A stretch of 64,000 nt of DNA from Luteococcus peritonei. Its GTDB lineage: Bacteria; Actinomycetota; Actinomycetes; Propionibacteriales; Propionibacteriaceae. The stretch lies in contig NZ_BAAAIX010000001.1 in assembly GCF_039526385.1 (NCBI RefSeq), positions 1 through 64,000 of the forward strand, written 5' to 3'. Made by a program: the position numbers and the translations under genes. Position 1 is the first letter of the stretch. Every line of letters starts with the position of its first letter. The notes below the pieces were generated by a model. It did not search any database and was not told the DNA's origin. It saw nothing but the letters and a program-made list of their open reading frames with translations. This document shows, piece after piece, positions 23,678 through 32,132 of this stretch.

Positions 23678-23742
23678 GTTCACCTTTCCATACACCTGCT
23701 GTTCACCTTGTGGTTCGTTCAAACCCTGCCCGTGGGTTCACA
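23678..23742 (+). promoter_or_regulatory. array of PHO-box-like repeats in the pit promoter
   Basis: GTTCACC occurs at 23678 and 23701. Degenerate copies are at 23690 (ATACACC), 23713 (GTTCGTT) and 23736 (GTTCACA). The spacing is 11-12 bases for most neighbours, the layout of PhoP direct-repeat units in actinobacteria. The array ends just before the transporter start. Confidence 0.65.
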
Positions 23743-23750
23743 CTGGCTTC

Positions 23751-24998
23751 GTGACTGTAGAACTGCTGCTTCTCGTGCTGGTGGTGGCGACGGCGATCGC
23801 CTTCGACTTCACCAACGGTTTCCACGACACCGGCAATGCGATGGCCACCTCCATCGCCACCGGGGCCCTGAAGCCCAAGACCGCCGTGACCCTGTCCGCG
23901 ATCCTGAACCTGATCGGGGCCTTCCTCTCGGTGGAGGTGGCGCTCACCGTCACCAATGCCGTCGTGAAGATCCAGGACAAGACCGGCGCCCCCAAGAGCG
24001 AGTACCTCGCCAACCACGGCCACATGCTGCTGATGATCGTCTTCTGTGGACTCGTCGGCGGCATCGTGTGGAACCTGCTGACCTGGCTGCTGGGCCTGCC
24101 CTCCAGCTCCTCCCACGCCCTGTTCGGCGGTCTGGTGGGCTCCACCCTGGTGGCTCTCGGCGCCGGCGGCGTCAACTGGATGGGCGACGGCCACAAGCTC
24201 GACGGCGTGGTGGGCAAGGTCGTCCTGCCCGCCTTCGCCTCCCCGGCCGTGGCTGCCCTGGTGGCCACCTGCGGCACCTGGCTGGTCTACAAGATCACCG
24301 AGGGCGTGGCCGAGCGCTACAAGGAGTCAGGCTTCCGTTGGGGCCAGATCGGCACCGCCTCGCTGGTCTCGCTGGCCCACGGCACCAATGACGCCCAGAA
24401 GACCATGGGTGTGATCACCCTGGCGCTGATCGCCTACGGCACGTGGACCGACACCACCTCGATCCCGTGGTGGGTCAAGGTGGCCTGTGCGGTGGCCATC
24501 GCGCTGGGCACCTACATCGGTGGCTGGCGCATCATCCGCACCCTGGGCAAGGGGCTGGTGGAGATCAGCTCCCCGCAGGGCATGGCTGCCGAGGCCTCGT
24601 CCGCTGCCGTCATCCTCACCTCGAGCCACCTGGGCTTCGCGTTGAGCACCACCCACGTCGCCACCGGCTCCATCCTGGGCACCGGCCTGGGCAAGCGCGG
24701 CGCCGAGGTGCGCTGGGGAGTGGCGCTGCGCATGGTGCTGGCCTGGTTCATCACCCTGCCCAGCGCCGCGCTGGTGGGGGCCCTGTGCTACCTGGTGGGG
24801 GACAACCTGCCCGGCTACCTCGGCGTCGCCGCGGTCTTCACCATCCTGCTGGTCACGGCCGGCTGGATCTACGCCCGTTCCCGCAAGGCCCCGGTGAGTG
24901 CTCACAATGTCAACGACGAGTGGGAGGCCGCCCCGGCCGCCGCACCCGCCGTGGGCAGCACCACCGCCACCACCGAGTCGGCTCCGGCCGCCCTCTGA
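23751..24998 (+). CDS. pit: inorganic phosphate transporter, Pit family
   Basis: The 415-residue membrane protein has about ten hydrophobic segments and the two inverted Pit motifs: FTNGFHDTGNAMAT (20-33) and SLAHGTNDAQKTMG (207-220). Pit proteins import metal-phosphate complexes with protons. I chose the GTG at 23751 because the further upstream frame is the PHO-box promoter, not protein-like. A CACACT box six bases before the GTG suggests a leaderless mRNA. The genes that follow are a small membrane protein and two DUF3349 genes, an arrangement I recall from mycobacteria. Confidence 0.94.
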   Translation: MTVELLLLVLVVATAIAFDFTNGFHDTGNAMATSIATGALKPKTAVTLSAILNLIGAFLSVEVALTVTNAVVKIQDKTGAPKSEYLANHGHMLLMIVFCGLVGGIVWNLLTWLLGLPSSSSHALFGGLVGSTLVALGAGGVNWMGDGHKLDGVVGKVVLPAFASPAVAALVATCGTWLVYKITEGVAERYKESGFRWGQIGTASLVSLAHGTNDAQKTMGVITLALIAYGTWTDTTSIPWWVKVACAVAIALGTYIGGWRIIRTLGKGLVEISSPQGMAAEASSAAVILTSSHLGFALSTTHVATGSILGTGLGKRGAEVRWGVALRMVLAWFITLPSAALVGALCYLVGDNLPGYLGVAAVFTILLVTAGWIYARSRKAPVSAHNVNDEWEAAPAAAPAVGSTTATTESAPAAL

Positions 24999-25012
24999 GA
25001 AGGAGCACGACG

Positions 25013-25312
25013 ATGGCCAACATGCTCTCCATGTTCTTCAGCGCGATCGGACAGGTGCTGCTCATCGGCCTGCTGGTCGGCGCCGGCCTGCCCGCCCTGT
25101 TCAGCGTGGGCATCAAGGCGATGGCCTACGGCGTCGGCGGCGACGCCGAGATCAGCCACGAGAGCGGACACCCGGTCGGCAAGGTGATCGGCTACCTGTG
25201 CTTCGCGCTGGTGCTGGCCTGCATCGCGCTGGGCATCTCGATCGTGGTCTCCTCCGGCCTGGGCTACAAGGTCAGCTTCGAGAACGTCTTCCCCAGCTTC
25301 GTGGAGAAGTGA
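25013..25312 (+). CDS. small membrane protein linked to pit
   Basis: The 99-residue protein has two transmembrane helices (about 10-35 and 60-85), separated by a short loop with GDAEISHESGHP. Homologues lie between pit and DUF3349 genes in other actinobacteria, and their role is unknown. It might be an accessory subunit of the transporter (inference). AAGGAG precedes the ATG, and its stop overlaps the next start as TGATG. Confidence 0.8.
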   Translation: MANMLSMFFSAIGQVLLIGLLVGAGLPALFSVGIKAMAYGVGGDAEISHESGHPVGKVIGYLCFALVLACIALGISIVVSSGLGYKVSFENVFPSFVEK

Positions 25313-25662
25313 TGAACCGCCTCGACCGGATCATCGGCTGGCTGCGCGCCGGCTATCCCAAGGGGGTCCCGCAAGGCGACTACATCGCCCTGCTCGGTGT
25401 CCTGCACCGCGAGCTGACCGACACCGACATCGAGAAGGTGGCCCTCAAGCTGCGGGCCACGGGGGAGTCCGGCATCCCCGAGGACGTCAGCGAGGAGCGG
25501 ATCCGCGAGATGATCCGCAGCCGGATGCTGCAGGAGCCCACCGAGGCCGACGTGCGTCGCGTCGCCGCCCACCTGGCGGCCGGCGGCTGGCCGCTGGCGG
25601 GGCTGTCCGCCGAGGACCCGCAGGGTGCGGCCGAACGAGCCCCGGACGGGCCCGTGAGCTGA
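25312..25662 (+). CDS. DUF3349 protein, first of two
   Basis: The 116-residue protein begins MNRLDRIIGWLRAGYPKGVP. Its GDYIALLGVLHREL motif (about 23-36) and the helical C-terminal half with EADVRRVAAHLAAGGWPL define DUF3349, a small helical domain known from mycobacterial structures but without an assigned function. It overlaps the preceding gene and the next by one base each, so all are coupled in the pit operon. Confidence 0.85.
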   Translation: MNRLDRIIGWLRAGYPKGVPQGDYIALLGVLHRELTDTDIEKVALKLRATGESGIPEDVSEERIREMIRSRMLQEPTEADVRRVAAHLAAGGWPLAGLSAEDPQGAAERAPDGPVS

Positions 25663-25970
25663 TGTTCGGCTACATCGAGCGGGCCGTGGACTGGCTCAAG
25701 GCGGGCTATCCGCAGGGCATCCCGACGGGGGACTACATCCCGCTGGTGGCCGTGCTGAAGCGACGCCTCACGCCCGAGGAGATCGCCGAGCTGGGCACCG
25801 CCCTGGACCGCAGTGGCATGCTGCCGGCCGACCACGTGGACGTGGGCAGCGGCTACATCAAGCTCACCGACGAGGTGCCCAGCATCGAGGAGCTGGAGAG
25901 GGTCACCCGCAAGCTCCACGAGGGCGGCTGGTGGATCGAGGACCCGCGCTGGCGCGAGCGCCAGGCCTGA
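25662..25970 (+). CDS. DUF3349 protein, second of two
   Basis: The 102-residue protein shares the frame of the preceding gene (AGYPQGIPTGDYIPLVAVLKRRL, then a helical second half ending LHEGGWWIED). The two are therefore tandem paralogues that have diverged in the second half. The ATG overlaps the previous stop as TGATG. A terminator follows at 25993-26030, closing the pit operon. Confidence 0.85.
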   Translation: MFGYIERAVDWLKAGYPQGIPTGDYIPLVAVLKRRLTPEEIAELGTALDRSGMLPADHVDVGSGYIKLTDEVPSIEELERVTRKLHEGGWWIEDPRWRERQA

Positions 25971-25992
25971 GCCCATCGGCGAGACCACCCAC

Positions 25993-26030
25993 GGGTCCGT
26001 CCCGTCCGCCACCGCGGACGGGGCGGACCC
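25993..26030 (+). terminator. terminator of the pit operon
   Basis: GGGTCCGTCCCGTCCGC pairs with GCGGACGGGGCGGACCC across a 4-nt loop. It is a 17-bp stem with one G-T wobble, followed by TGACTCTTCC. Confidence 0.8.
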
Positions 26031-26095
26031 TGACTCTTCCCCCACGCCCTCGGCTGAACCCGTCGCAATCGCTGGGTTGCGGGACCTTCTGCCCC

Positions 26096-26101
26096 TAGGC
26101 T
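26096..26101 (+). promoter_or_regulatory. -10 box of the psp operon
   Basis: TAGGCT lies 62 bases before the pspA start, giving a leader of about 55 nt that ends in a GGAAGGA ribosome binding site. Confidence 0.5.
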
Positions 26102-26162
26102 GGTCAGCGACTGCCGCGTCGGCCTCAGGTCGGCGCCCCACGACCGGAAGGACCACCACCCA

Positions 26163-27002
26163 ATGCCCGGCATTTTCCAACGCCTGTCCACGATCTTCCA
26201 TGCCAAGGCTGACAAGGCCCTGGACCGGGTCGAGGACCCCCGTGAGACGCTCGACTACTCCTACCAGCGCCAGCTCGACCTGCTGCAGAAGGTGCGCCGC
26301 GGCGTCGCCGACGTGGCCACCTCCCGCAAGCGCGTGGAGCTGCAGGCCAGCCAGCTGAACAGCGAGGTCGACAAGCTCAACCTGCAGGCCCAGCGTGCCC
26401 TGGAGCAGGGCCGCGAGGACCTGGCCCGCGAGGCGCTGACCCGCAAGTCCGGGCTGCAGCAGCAGCTCACCGACCTGCAGACGCAGCACGCGCAGCTGCA
26501 GGGCGAGGAGGAGAAGCTGGTGCGCGCCTCCACCCGGCTGCAGGCCAAGGTGGACGCCTTCCGCACCCGCAAGGAGACCATCAAGGCCACCTACTCCGCC
26601 GCCGAGGCCCAGACCCGGATCAACGAGGCCTTCAGCGGCATCTCGGAGGAGATGGGCGACGTCGGCCTGGCGATCCAGCGGGCCGAGGACAAGACCCAGC
26701 AGATGCAGGCCCGTGCCGGTGCCATCGACGAGTTGCTGGCCTCGGGCGCCCTGGAGGATCCCTCGGGCACCTACAAGGACGACATCACCCGTGAGCTGGA
26801 CCAGCTGGCCTCCTCCTCCCAGGTCGAGAACGAGCTCGCCGCCATGAAGGCCAAGGTCAGCGGCGAGATCACCGGTGGTCCCGCGCAGCCGGCCGGCGCC
26901 ATCGAGCCCGGCCGTCCGACGCAGCAGGCCGCCCCGGCGGCGCAGCCGCAGGCAACCGCCCGCCAGTCCGAGTTCAGCGAGGCCGAGGAGGACCGGGCAT
27001 GA
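26163..27002 (+). CDS. pspA: PspA/IM30 family membrane-stress protein
   Basis: The 279-residue protein is almost wholly helical. The N-terminus MPGIFQRLSTIFHAKADKAL is the amphipathic membrane-binding helix, followed by the PspA coiled coil (about 25-220) and a disordered Pro/Ala/Gln tail. PspA proteins polymerise on damaged membranes, which they stabilise. The next gene encodes its actinobacterial partner PspAA, overlapping by four bases. Confidence 0.92.
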   Translation: MPGIFQRLSTIFHAKADKALDRVEDPRETLDYSYQRQLDLLQKVRRGVADVATSRKRVELQASQLNSEVDKLNLQAQRALEQGREDLAREALTRKSGLQQQLTDLQTQHAQLQGEEEKLVRASTRLQAKVDAFRTRKETIKATYSAAEAQTRINEAFSGISEEMGDVGLAIQRAEDKTQQMQARAGAIDELLASGALEDPSGTYKDDITRELDQLASSSQVENELAAMKAKVSGEITGGPAQPAGAIEPGRPTQQAAPAAQPQATARQSEFSEAEEDRA

Positions 27003-27280
27003 TCATCCGCATCCTGGGCGAGGGCCAGTGGCGCCTCGACGAGTCCGCCATGGACCAGCTGAACCAGCTCGACGACCGGGTGGCCGCCGCCATCGAGGCC
27101 GGCGACCAGGGCGCCATGCAGGAGGCCCTCGGTCGCCTGCTGGACCAGATCCGTGCCGGAGCCGAGGTGGCCGACGACGAGCTGGCGGAGTCCGACCTGG
27201 TGGTCCCGGACGCCTCCGCCACCCTCGACGAGGTCCGGGCCCTGCTGGAGGGCACCGACGAGGGGCTCATCCCCGGCTGA
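26999..27280 (+). CDS. PspA-associated protein PspAA
   Basis: The 93-residue acidic protein begins MIIRILGEGQWRLDESAMDQLN and ends in an Asp/Glu-rich helical part. This is the PspAA family, a small partner regularly encoded after pspA in actinobacteria. It starts inside the pspA stop (ATGA) and overlaps the next gene as TGATG, so the three are translated as a unit. Confidence 0.88.
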   Translation: MIIRILGEGQWRLDESAMDQLNQLDDRVAAAIEAGDQGAMQEALGRLLDQIRAGAEVADDELAESDLVVPDASATLDEVRALLEGTDEGLIPG

Positions 27281-28350
27281 TGCGCGTCGTCGTGGCCTGC
27301 GGGGCCTTCACACAACTCACCTCCGCCCAGACCGGGGCCGCGCTGGCCCGGGCCTGGGCGGAGCTCGGTGCGCGGTGCGCCGTGGTGCCCATCGGCGAGG
27401 CCGGGGCGGGCTTCGGTCAGGCCTGGGCCGACCTGGTGGGCGCCGAGCCGGCCGGGCTGTGGCAGCTCGACGGTCTGCAGGCCGAGGTGCACCACCGTCC
27501 GGCCGACGGTTCGCTGTGCCTGGCACTGCGCCCCGAAGCCCTCGCGGAGCAGGCGGTGGACGCCGCCAGTTCGCACGCTGCCGGGGCCGCCCTGGCACGT
27601 GCCCTGGCCGACCTCGGCCCCGCCGGCGGTCCCCGGCAGGTGCTGCTGGAGATCGCCGAGGGCGCCTGGCACGACGGGGGAGCGGGCTTCCTGGCCGCCC
27701 TGGGTGCCGAGGCCGATGTCCCCCTGGACCAGGGGGTCGCCGCGCTGTCCGGCATCACCCGTCTGGACCTGGCGCCCGTGCGCGAACTGCTGGCCGGGGC
27801 CGAGCTCCATCTGGTCACCAGGGGCGAGCAGGCCGAGCGCCATCTCACCGGGCTGCGCGGGATCACGTCGGTGCGTGGCCATGCCCGTGGTGACCATCCC
27901 GGTCAGATGCTGGCCATCGACCAGGCCCTGGTGGACCTGGCGGGTGCTGCGGGCGTCCCGGAGGCCGCCACCGCTGCCGGCGGAGGAGCCGCCGGCGGCC
28001 TCGGCTTCGCCGTCCTCGCCCTGGGTGGGCGGGTGAGCCAGGGGCCGCGGCTGTGCGCCGAGCTCTCCCGGCTGGCGCGCAGCATGGGCCAGGCCGACCT
28101 GGTGGTCACGGGCTACGACCAGCTCGAGTTCGGCACCAAGGGGGGTGACCTGCTGCCCGAGGTGACCGAGCTGGCGATGCAGGCGATGAAGCCGGTGGTG
28201 GCGATGTCGCGTCGCAACTGGATCTCCGCGCGCGAGCTGCGCACCATGGGCATCGAGGAGGCCTACTCGCTGGCCACTCCCGACCAGGTGCTCGACGAGA
28301 AGGCCATCACCGAGGCCTCCGCCGCCTCGGCCCGTACCTGGACCTGGTGA
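27280..28350 (+). CDS. glycerate-kinase-like protein, degenerate, in the psp operon
   Basis: The 356-residue protein has the type I glycerate kinase layout. GGGAAGGLGFAVLALGG (about 229-245) matches the family glycine loop, and DLVVTGYDQLEFGTKGG (about 273-289) sits where active enzymes have a TGEGxxDxQT motif. The Glu-Gly and Gln of that motif are replaced (YDQLEFGT), and the N-terminal half lacks the usual DSFKGSLS motif. Kinase activity is therefore doubtful. It is translationally coupled to pspAA, which suggests a function in membrane stress rather than glycerate metabolism (inference). Confidence 0.7.
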   Translation: MRVVVACGAFTQLTSAQTGAALARAWAELGARCAVVPIGEAGAGFGQAWADLVGAEPAGLWQLDGLQAEVHHRPADGSLCLALRPEALAEQAVDAASSHAAGAALARALADLGPAGGPRQVLLEIAEGAWHDGGAGFLAALGAEADVPLDQGVAALSGITRLDLAPVRELLAGAELHLVTRGEQAERHLTGLRGITSVRGHARGDHPGQMLAIDQALVDLAGAAGVPEAATAAGGGAAGGLGFAVLALGGRVSQGPRLCAELSRLARSMGQADLVVTGYDQLEFGTKGGDLLPEVTELAMQAMKPVVAMSRRNWISARELRTMGIEEAYSLATPDQVLDEKAITEASAASARTWTW

Positions 28351-28405
28351 CGGGGGCGTCCGTCGGGGCGCTGCCGAGACTTTCCCCGGCCAGTACCGTG
28401 AGAGG

Positions 28406-28411
28406 TATCGT
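28406..28411 (+). promoter_or_regulatory. -10 box of erpA
   Basis: TATCGT lies about 80 bases before the erpA start, and no second promoter candidate is as good. Confidence 0.4.
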
Positions 28412-28487
28412 TGAATTCCCGGGCAGCGGGAATAGCCAGCGGAACCGCCGGCGTTGAACAGCTGAACTTGTCCGTCCAGGAGGAACC

Positions 28488-28844
28488 ATGACCGATATCA
28501 CCATCCAGCCCACCACCACCGACGGCATCGTGCTGACCGACGGCGCCGCCGCCAAGGTGAAGGCCCTGCTGGAGGGCGAGGGTCGCGACGACCTCGCGCT
28601 GCGCGTGGCCGTGCAGCCGGGCGGTTGCTCCGGCCTGCGCTACCAGCTCTTCTTCGACGAGCGCCAGCTCGACGGCGATGTCGTCAAGACCTACGGCGGC
28701 GTCAACGTGGTCACCGACAAGATGAGCGCCCCCTACCTGTCCGGTGCCACCATCGACTTCGTCGACACCATCGAGAAGCAGGGCTTCACCATCGACAACC
28801 CGAACGCCCAGGGCTCCTGCGCCTGCGGCGACTCCTTCCACTGA
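28488..28844 (+). CDS. erpA: iron-sulfur cluster insertion protein (A-type carrier, HesB family)
   Basis: The 118-residue protein has the A-type carrier ligands: Cys47 in QPGGCSGLRY, and Cys111 and Cys113 in SCACGDSF. It would hold and deliver Fe-S clusters to target enzymes. AGGAGGAACC precedes the ATG. It is a single-gene unit closed by a strong terminator and lies next to the cytochrome oxidase genes. Confidence 0.94.
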   Translation: MTDITIQPTTTDGIVLTDGAAAKVKALLEGEGRDDLALRVAVQPGGCSGLRYQLFFDERQLDGDVVKTYGGVNVVTDKMSAPYLSGATIDFVDTIEKQGFTIDNPNAQGSCACGDSFH

Positions 28845-28851
28845 GTCGGTG

Positions 28852-28869
28852 AGGGGTCCCCGGACCCCT
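28852..28869 (+). terminator. short hairpin after erpA
   Basis: AGGGGTCC and GGACCCCT form an 8-bp stem with a two-base loop, eight bases after the erpA stop. It may add to the main terminator downstream. Confidence 0.4.
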
Positions 28870-28890
28870 TGTCCACCACGTGAACCACCC

Positions 28891-28927
28891 CTCATCCCGT
28901 CGTGTCGAGCAGATGCGACGGGATGAG
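28891..28927 (+). terminator. erpA rho-independent terminator
   Basis: A 12-bp perfect stem (CTCATCCCGTCG / CGACGGGATGAG) with a 13-nt loop is followed by TCTTTTG. It is the most classical terminator in the window. Confidence 0.88.
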
Positions 28928-28937
28928 TCTTTTGCGT

Positions 28938-28943
28938 TAGTCT
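28938..28943 (+). promoter_or_regulatory. -10 box of the ctaCDF operon
   Basis: TAGTCT lies directly after the erpA terminator and gives a leader of about 125 nt before the ctaC GTG. The leader contains imperfect G/C-rich hairpins but no riboswitch I recognise. Confidence 0.45.
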
Positions 28944-29076
28944 TTGGGCAGAAACCAGCCGGAACGGCCGCGCCGTGCCCTCGTATGAGGCATCGGGTGT
29001 GGTCAGGCAGGTTGCAGGAGGGGTGGCGAGCCCCACTCCCCACGGGGGAGACCGAACACGGTGGAAGGGCGAAGAC

Positions 29077-29943
29077 GTGGGTCGTGAACTCAAGCAGTGG
29101 CGCCGCGGGTCGATGAGGACCGCTGCGCTGGTACTGGGCGGCGTCGCGCTGCTCGGCCTGACGGCGTGCAGCCCGGAGCTGCAGTCCCAGGCCGCACGAG
29201 TGGGCATGGTGGCGCCGGCGTCCGACCGCGCGCACTACATGAAGGACCTGTGGGTCGGTGCCTGGATCGCCTGCGCCGTCATCGGCGCCCTGGTCTGGGG
29301 CCTGATCTTCTACGCCATGTGGAAGTTCCGCAAGCGTCCCGGCAACGAGGTCCCGCACCAGACGCGCTACCACGTGCCGCTCGAGGTGCTCTACACCATC
29401 GTGCCCTTCCTGATCATCGGCGTGCTCTTCTTCTACACGGTCAAGGCGCAGAACGGCGTCAACGCCAAGGTGGAGCAGCCGGCCCACACCGTCAACGTGG
29501 TGGGCCAGAAGTGGTCCTGGACCTTCAACTACATGGAGAAGGACAACCCGGCCATCGGCGCCACCGTGCACGAGGTCGGCACCATCGAGAAGATCCCGGA
29601 CCTCTACCTCCCGGTGAACAAGCCGGTCCGCTTCAACCTCACGTCGGCCGACGTCATCCACTCGTTCTGGGTCCCGGCCTTCTACTTCAAGCTCGACGTC
29701 ATCCCGGGCCATCCCAACAGCTTCGACCTGACGCCCACCAAGACCGGCACCTTCGACGGCAAGTGCGCAGAGCTCTGTGGCACCTACCACGCAGCCATGC
29801 TGTTCACCGTGCACGTGGTGAGCGAGGAGGAGTACAACGCCTACGTCAAGGGCCTGGCCGCCAAGGGCCAGACCGGCGAGCTGACCGGGCCGGCGAACCC
29901 CTCGGCCCTCCCGGTTGCCACTCCCAAGGAGGAAGAGAAGTGA
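29077..29943 (+). CDS. ctaC: cytochrome c oxidase subunit II
   Basis: The 288-residue lipoprotein carries the CuA centre that accepts electrons from the cytochrome bcc complex. A lipobox (LTA-Cys31) follows a basic N-terminus. Two transmembrane helices lie at about 50-75 and 95-115, and the CuA domain has DVIHSFWVPAF and the ligand loop CAELCGTYHAAM. I chose the GTG at 29077 (GGAAGGG upstream), with an ATG at 29113 as alternative. Its stop overlaps the ctaD GTG by four bases, so CtaC and CtaD are coupled. Confidence 0.95.
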   Translation: MGRELKQWRRGSMRTAALVLGGVALLGLTACSPELQSQAARVGMVAPASDRAHYMKDLWVGAWIACAVIGALVWGLIFYAMWKFRKRPGNEVPHQTRYHVPLEVLYTIVPFLIIGVLFFYTVKAQNGVNAKVEQPAHTVNVVGQKWSWTFNYMEKDNPAIGATVHEVGTIEKIPDLYLPVNKPVRFNLTSADVIHSFWVPAFYFKLDVIPGHPNSFDLTPTKTGTFDGKCAELCGTYHAAMLFTVHVVSEEEYNAYVKGLAAKGQTGELTGPANPSALPVATPKEEEK

Positions 29944-31664
29944 CCACCGTCTCCCGCACCACCTCGGCGCCCTCGGTCCAGGTGCGTCGTCGTGAGCACT
30001 CCATGGGCAAGCTGTTCATGGACTACTTCACGACCACCGACCACAAGAAGATCGGGCGGCTGTACTTCATCACCAGCTTCATCTTCTTCGGCATCGGCGG
30101 CCTGATGGCCTTGGCCATCCGCGCCGAGCTCGCCAGCCCGGGCATGCAGTTCATGACCCACGAGACCTTCAACCAGATGTTCACGATGCACGGCACGATC
30201 ATGCTGCTGATGTTCGCGACGCCGGTCTTCGCAGGTTTCGCCAACTACCTGATGCCGCTGCAGATCGGCGCCCCCGACGTGGCCTTCCCGCGCCTGAACA
30301 TGTTCGCCTACTGGCTCTACCTGTTCGGCTCGCTGATGGCCTGCGCCGGCTTCCTCACCCCGGACGGTGCCGCCTCCTTCGGCTGGTTCGCCTATGCCCC
30401 GCTGTCCAACTCGGTGAACTCGCCCGGTTACGGCGGCGACCTGTGGATCATGGGCCTCTACCTGCTGGGCCTGTCCTCCATCCTGGGCGCGGTGAACTTC
30501 ATCACCACCATCCTGTCGATGCGCGTGCCCGGCATGACCATGTTCCGGATGCCCATCTTCACCTGGAACATCCTGATCACCTCGATCCTGGTCATCCTGG
30601 TCTTCCCGGTGCTCGCCGCCGGCCTGCTGGTGCTGGCCGCGGATCGCAACCTGGGCTCCCACATCCTCGACCCGGCCAACGGTGGCGCCATCCTGTGGCA
30701 GCACCTGTTCTGGTTCTTCGGTCACCCCGAGGTCTACGTGCTGGCGCTGCCCTTCTTCGGCATCATCACCGAGGTGCTGCCGGTCTTCAGCCGCAAGCCC
30801 GTCTTCGGCTACTCCGGCCTGGTCTTCGCCACCATCTCCATCGGTGCCCTGTCGGTGGCCGTGTGGGCGCACCACATGTTCGTCACCGGCGCGGTCTCGC
30901 TGCCCTTCTTCAGCTTCATGACCTTCCTGATCGCGGTCCCTACCGGCGTGAAGTTCTTCAACTGGGTCGGCACCATGTGGGGCGGCGCGATCAGCATGAC
31001 CGCCTCGATGACCTTCGCCGTCGGCTTCCTGACCACCTTCCTGTTCGGTGGCCTGACCGGCGTCATCCTGGCCAGCCCGCCGCTGGACTTCAACGTCTCG
31101 GACACCTACTTCGTGGTGGCGCACTTCCACTACACGCTGTTCGGCACCGTGGTCTTCGCGATGTTCGCCGGCTACTACTTCTGGTGGCCGAAGATCACCG
31201 GGCACATGCTCGACGAGACGCTGGGCAAGATCCACTTCTGGCTGCTCTTCATCGGCTTCCACACCACCTTCCTGGTGCAGCACTGGCTGGGTGTCGAGGG
31301 CATGCAGCGTCGTATCGCCGACTACCTTCCCGGTACCGGGTTCACCTTCCTGAACCAGGTCTCCACCTTCGGTGCCTTCCTGCTGGGCGTCTCCTTCCTG
31401 CCCTTCCTCTGGGCGGTCTACAAGTCCTTCCAGACCCCGAAGGTCGCGGTTGACGACCCGTGGGGCTGGGGCCGCTCGATGGAGTGGGCCACCAGCTGCC
31501 CGCCGCCGCGTCACAACTTCACCAGCCTGCCCCGCGTCCGTTCGCCCTACCCGGCCTTCGACGCCAACCACCCGGATCTCGCCGGACACGAGACCGGCTT
31601 CCAGGCTGCCGTCGTGCAGTCCGAGGACGCCGAGGCCACTGCCACGAAGGGAGCCCTGCGATGA
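29940..31664 (+). CDS. ctaD: cytochrome c oxidase subunit I (aa3 type)
   Basis: This 574-residue catalytic subunit has about twelve transmembrane helices. Haem and copper ligands are visible in FTMHGTIMLLMF (haem a), FWFFGHPEVYVLALP (CuB His with the His-Tyr crosslink), WAHHMFVTG (CuB) and VVAHFHYTLFG (haem a3 and haem a). It reduces oxygen to water and pumps protons. The GTG start at 29940 has AAGGAGGAAGAG upstream. It overlaps ctaC and ctaF. Confidence 0.97.
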   Translation: MTTVSRTTSAPSVQVRRREHSMGKLFMDYFTTTDHKKIGRLYFITSFIFFGIGGLMALAIRAELASPGMQFMTHETFNQMFTMHGTIMLLMFATPVFAGFANYLMPLQIGAPDVAFPRLNMFAYWLYLFGSLMACAGFLTPDGAASFGWFAYAPLSNSVNSPGYGGDLWIMGLYLLGLSSILGAVNFITTILSMRVPGMTMFRMPIFTWNILITSILVILVFPVLAAGLLVLAADRNLGSHILDPANGGAILWQHLFWFFGHPEVYVLALPFFGIITEVLPVFSRKPVFGYSGLVFATISIGALSVAVWAHHMFVTGAVSLPFFSFMTFLIAVPTGVKFFNWVGTMWGGAISMTASMTFAVGFLTTFLFGGLTGVILASPPLDFNVSDTYFVVAHFHYTLFGTVVFAMFAGYYFWWPKITGHMLDETLGKIHFWLLFIGFHTTFLVQHWLGVEGMQRRIADYLPGTGFTFLNQVSTFGAFLLGVSFLPFLWAVYKSFQTPKVAVDDPWGWGRSMEWATSCPPPRHNFTSLPRVRSPYPAFDANHPDLAGHETGFQAAVVQSEDAEATATKGALR

Positions 31665-32062
31665 AGGTCGAGCGGGACATCTTTGGATTCCTCGGACTCT
31701 TCTACCTGGTCACCGGCCTGGTCTACTTCTTCGTCTTCGCAAAGAACGAGTGGGTGGGCCTGTTCGTCCTGCTGCTCTCCGCGGGTCTGTCCTTCATGAT
31801 CACCGCCTACCTGTGGGTGATCGGTGCGAAGAACGACACCCCGCTGTCGAACGAGAAGGATGCGGAGATCGCCGACGGTGCCGGTGCGCTGGGCTTCTTC
31901 CCGCCGCACAGCATCTGGCCCTTCTGGGTGGCCGTCGTGGCCTCCCTGATGCTGCTGGGCCCGATCTTCGGCTGGTGGATCTCGATCCTCGCCTTCGGCG
32001 CCGGCATCTGGGCCGTCTGCGGCTGGGTCTTCGAGTTCTACCGCGGCGACTACGCCCACTGA
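31661..32062 (+). CDS. ctaF: cytochrome c oxidase subunit IV, actinobacterial type
   Basis: The 133-residue protein has four transmembrane segments in two pairs (about 10-50 and 84-128), with a conserved linker PLSNEKDAEIADGAGALGFF between them. This is the actinobacterial CtaF subunit of the aa3 oxidase. It starts in the ctaD stop (ATGA), and a 17-bp stem terminator follows. Confidence 0.93.
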   Translation: MKVERDIFGFLGLFYLVTGLVYFFVFAKNEWVGLFVLLLSAGLSFMITAYLWVIGAKNDTPLSNEKDAEIADGAGALGFFPPHSIWPFWVAVVASLMLLGPIFGWWISILAFGAGIWAVCGWVFEFYRGDYAH

Positions 32063-32080
32063 GCACGAACCTGCACGACG

Positions 32081-32118
32081 GGATCGGGCCCCGCACCTCA
32101 CGGTGCGGGGCCCGATCC
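32081..32118. terminator. bidirectional terminator between ctaF and guaB1
   Basis: A 17-bp perfect stem (GGATCGGGCCCCGCACC / GGTGCGGGGCCCGATCC, loop TCAC) lies between two convergent genes. Confidence 0.85.
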
Positions 32119-32132
32119 GTGTCTGGCCTCGG

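Noticed and set aside
28944..29076. Riboswitch in the ctaC leader
   Set aside because: About 125 nt of leader with imperfect GC hairpins, but no conserved core of any class I know.
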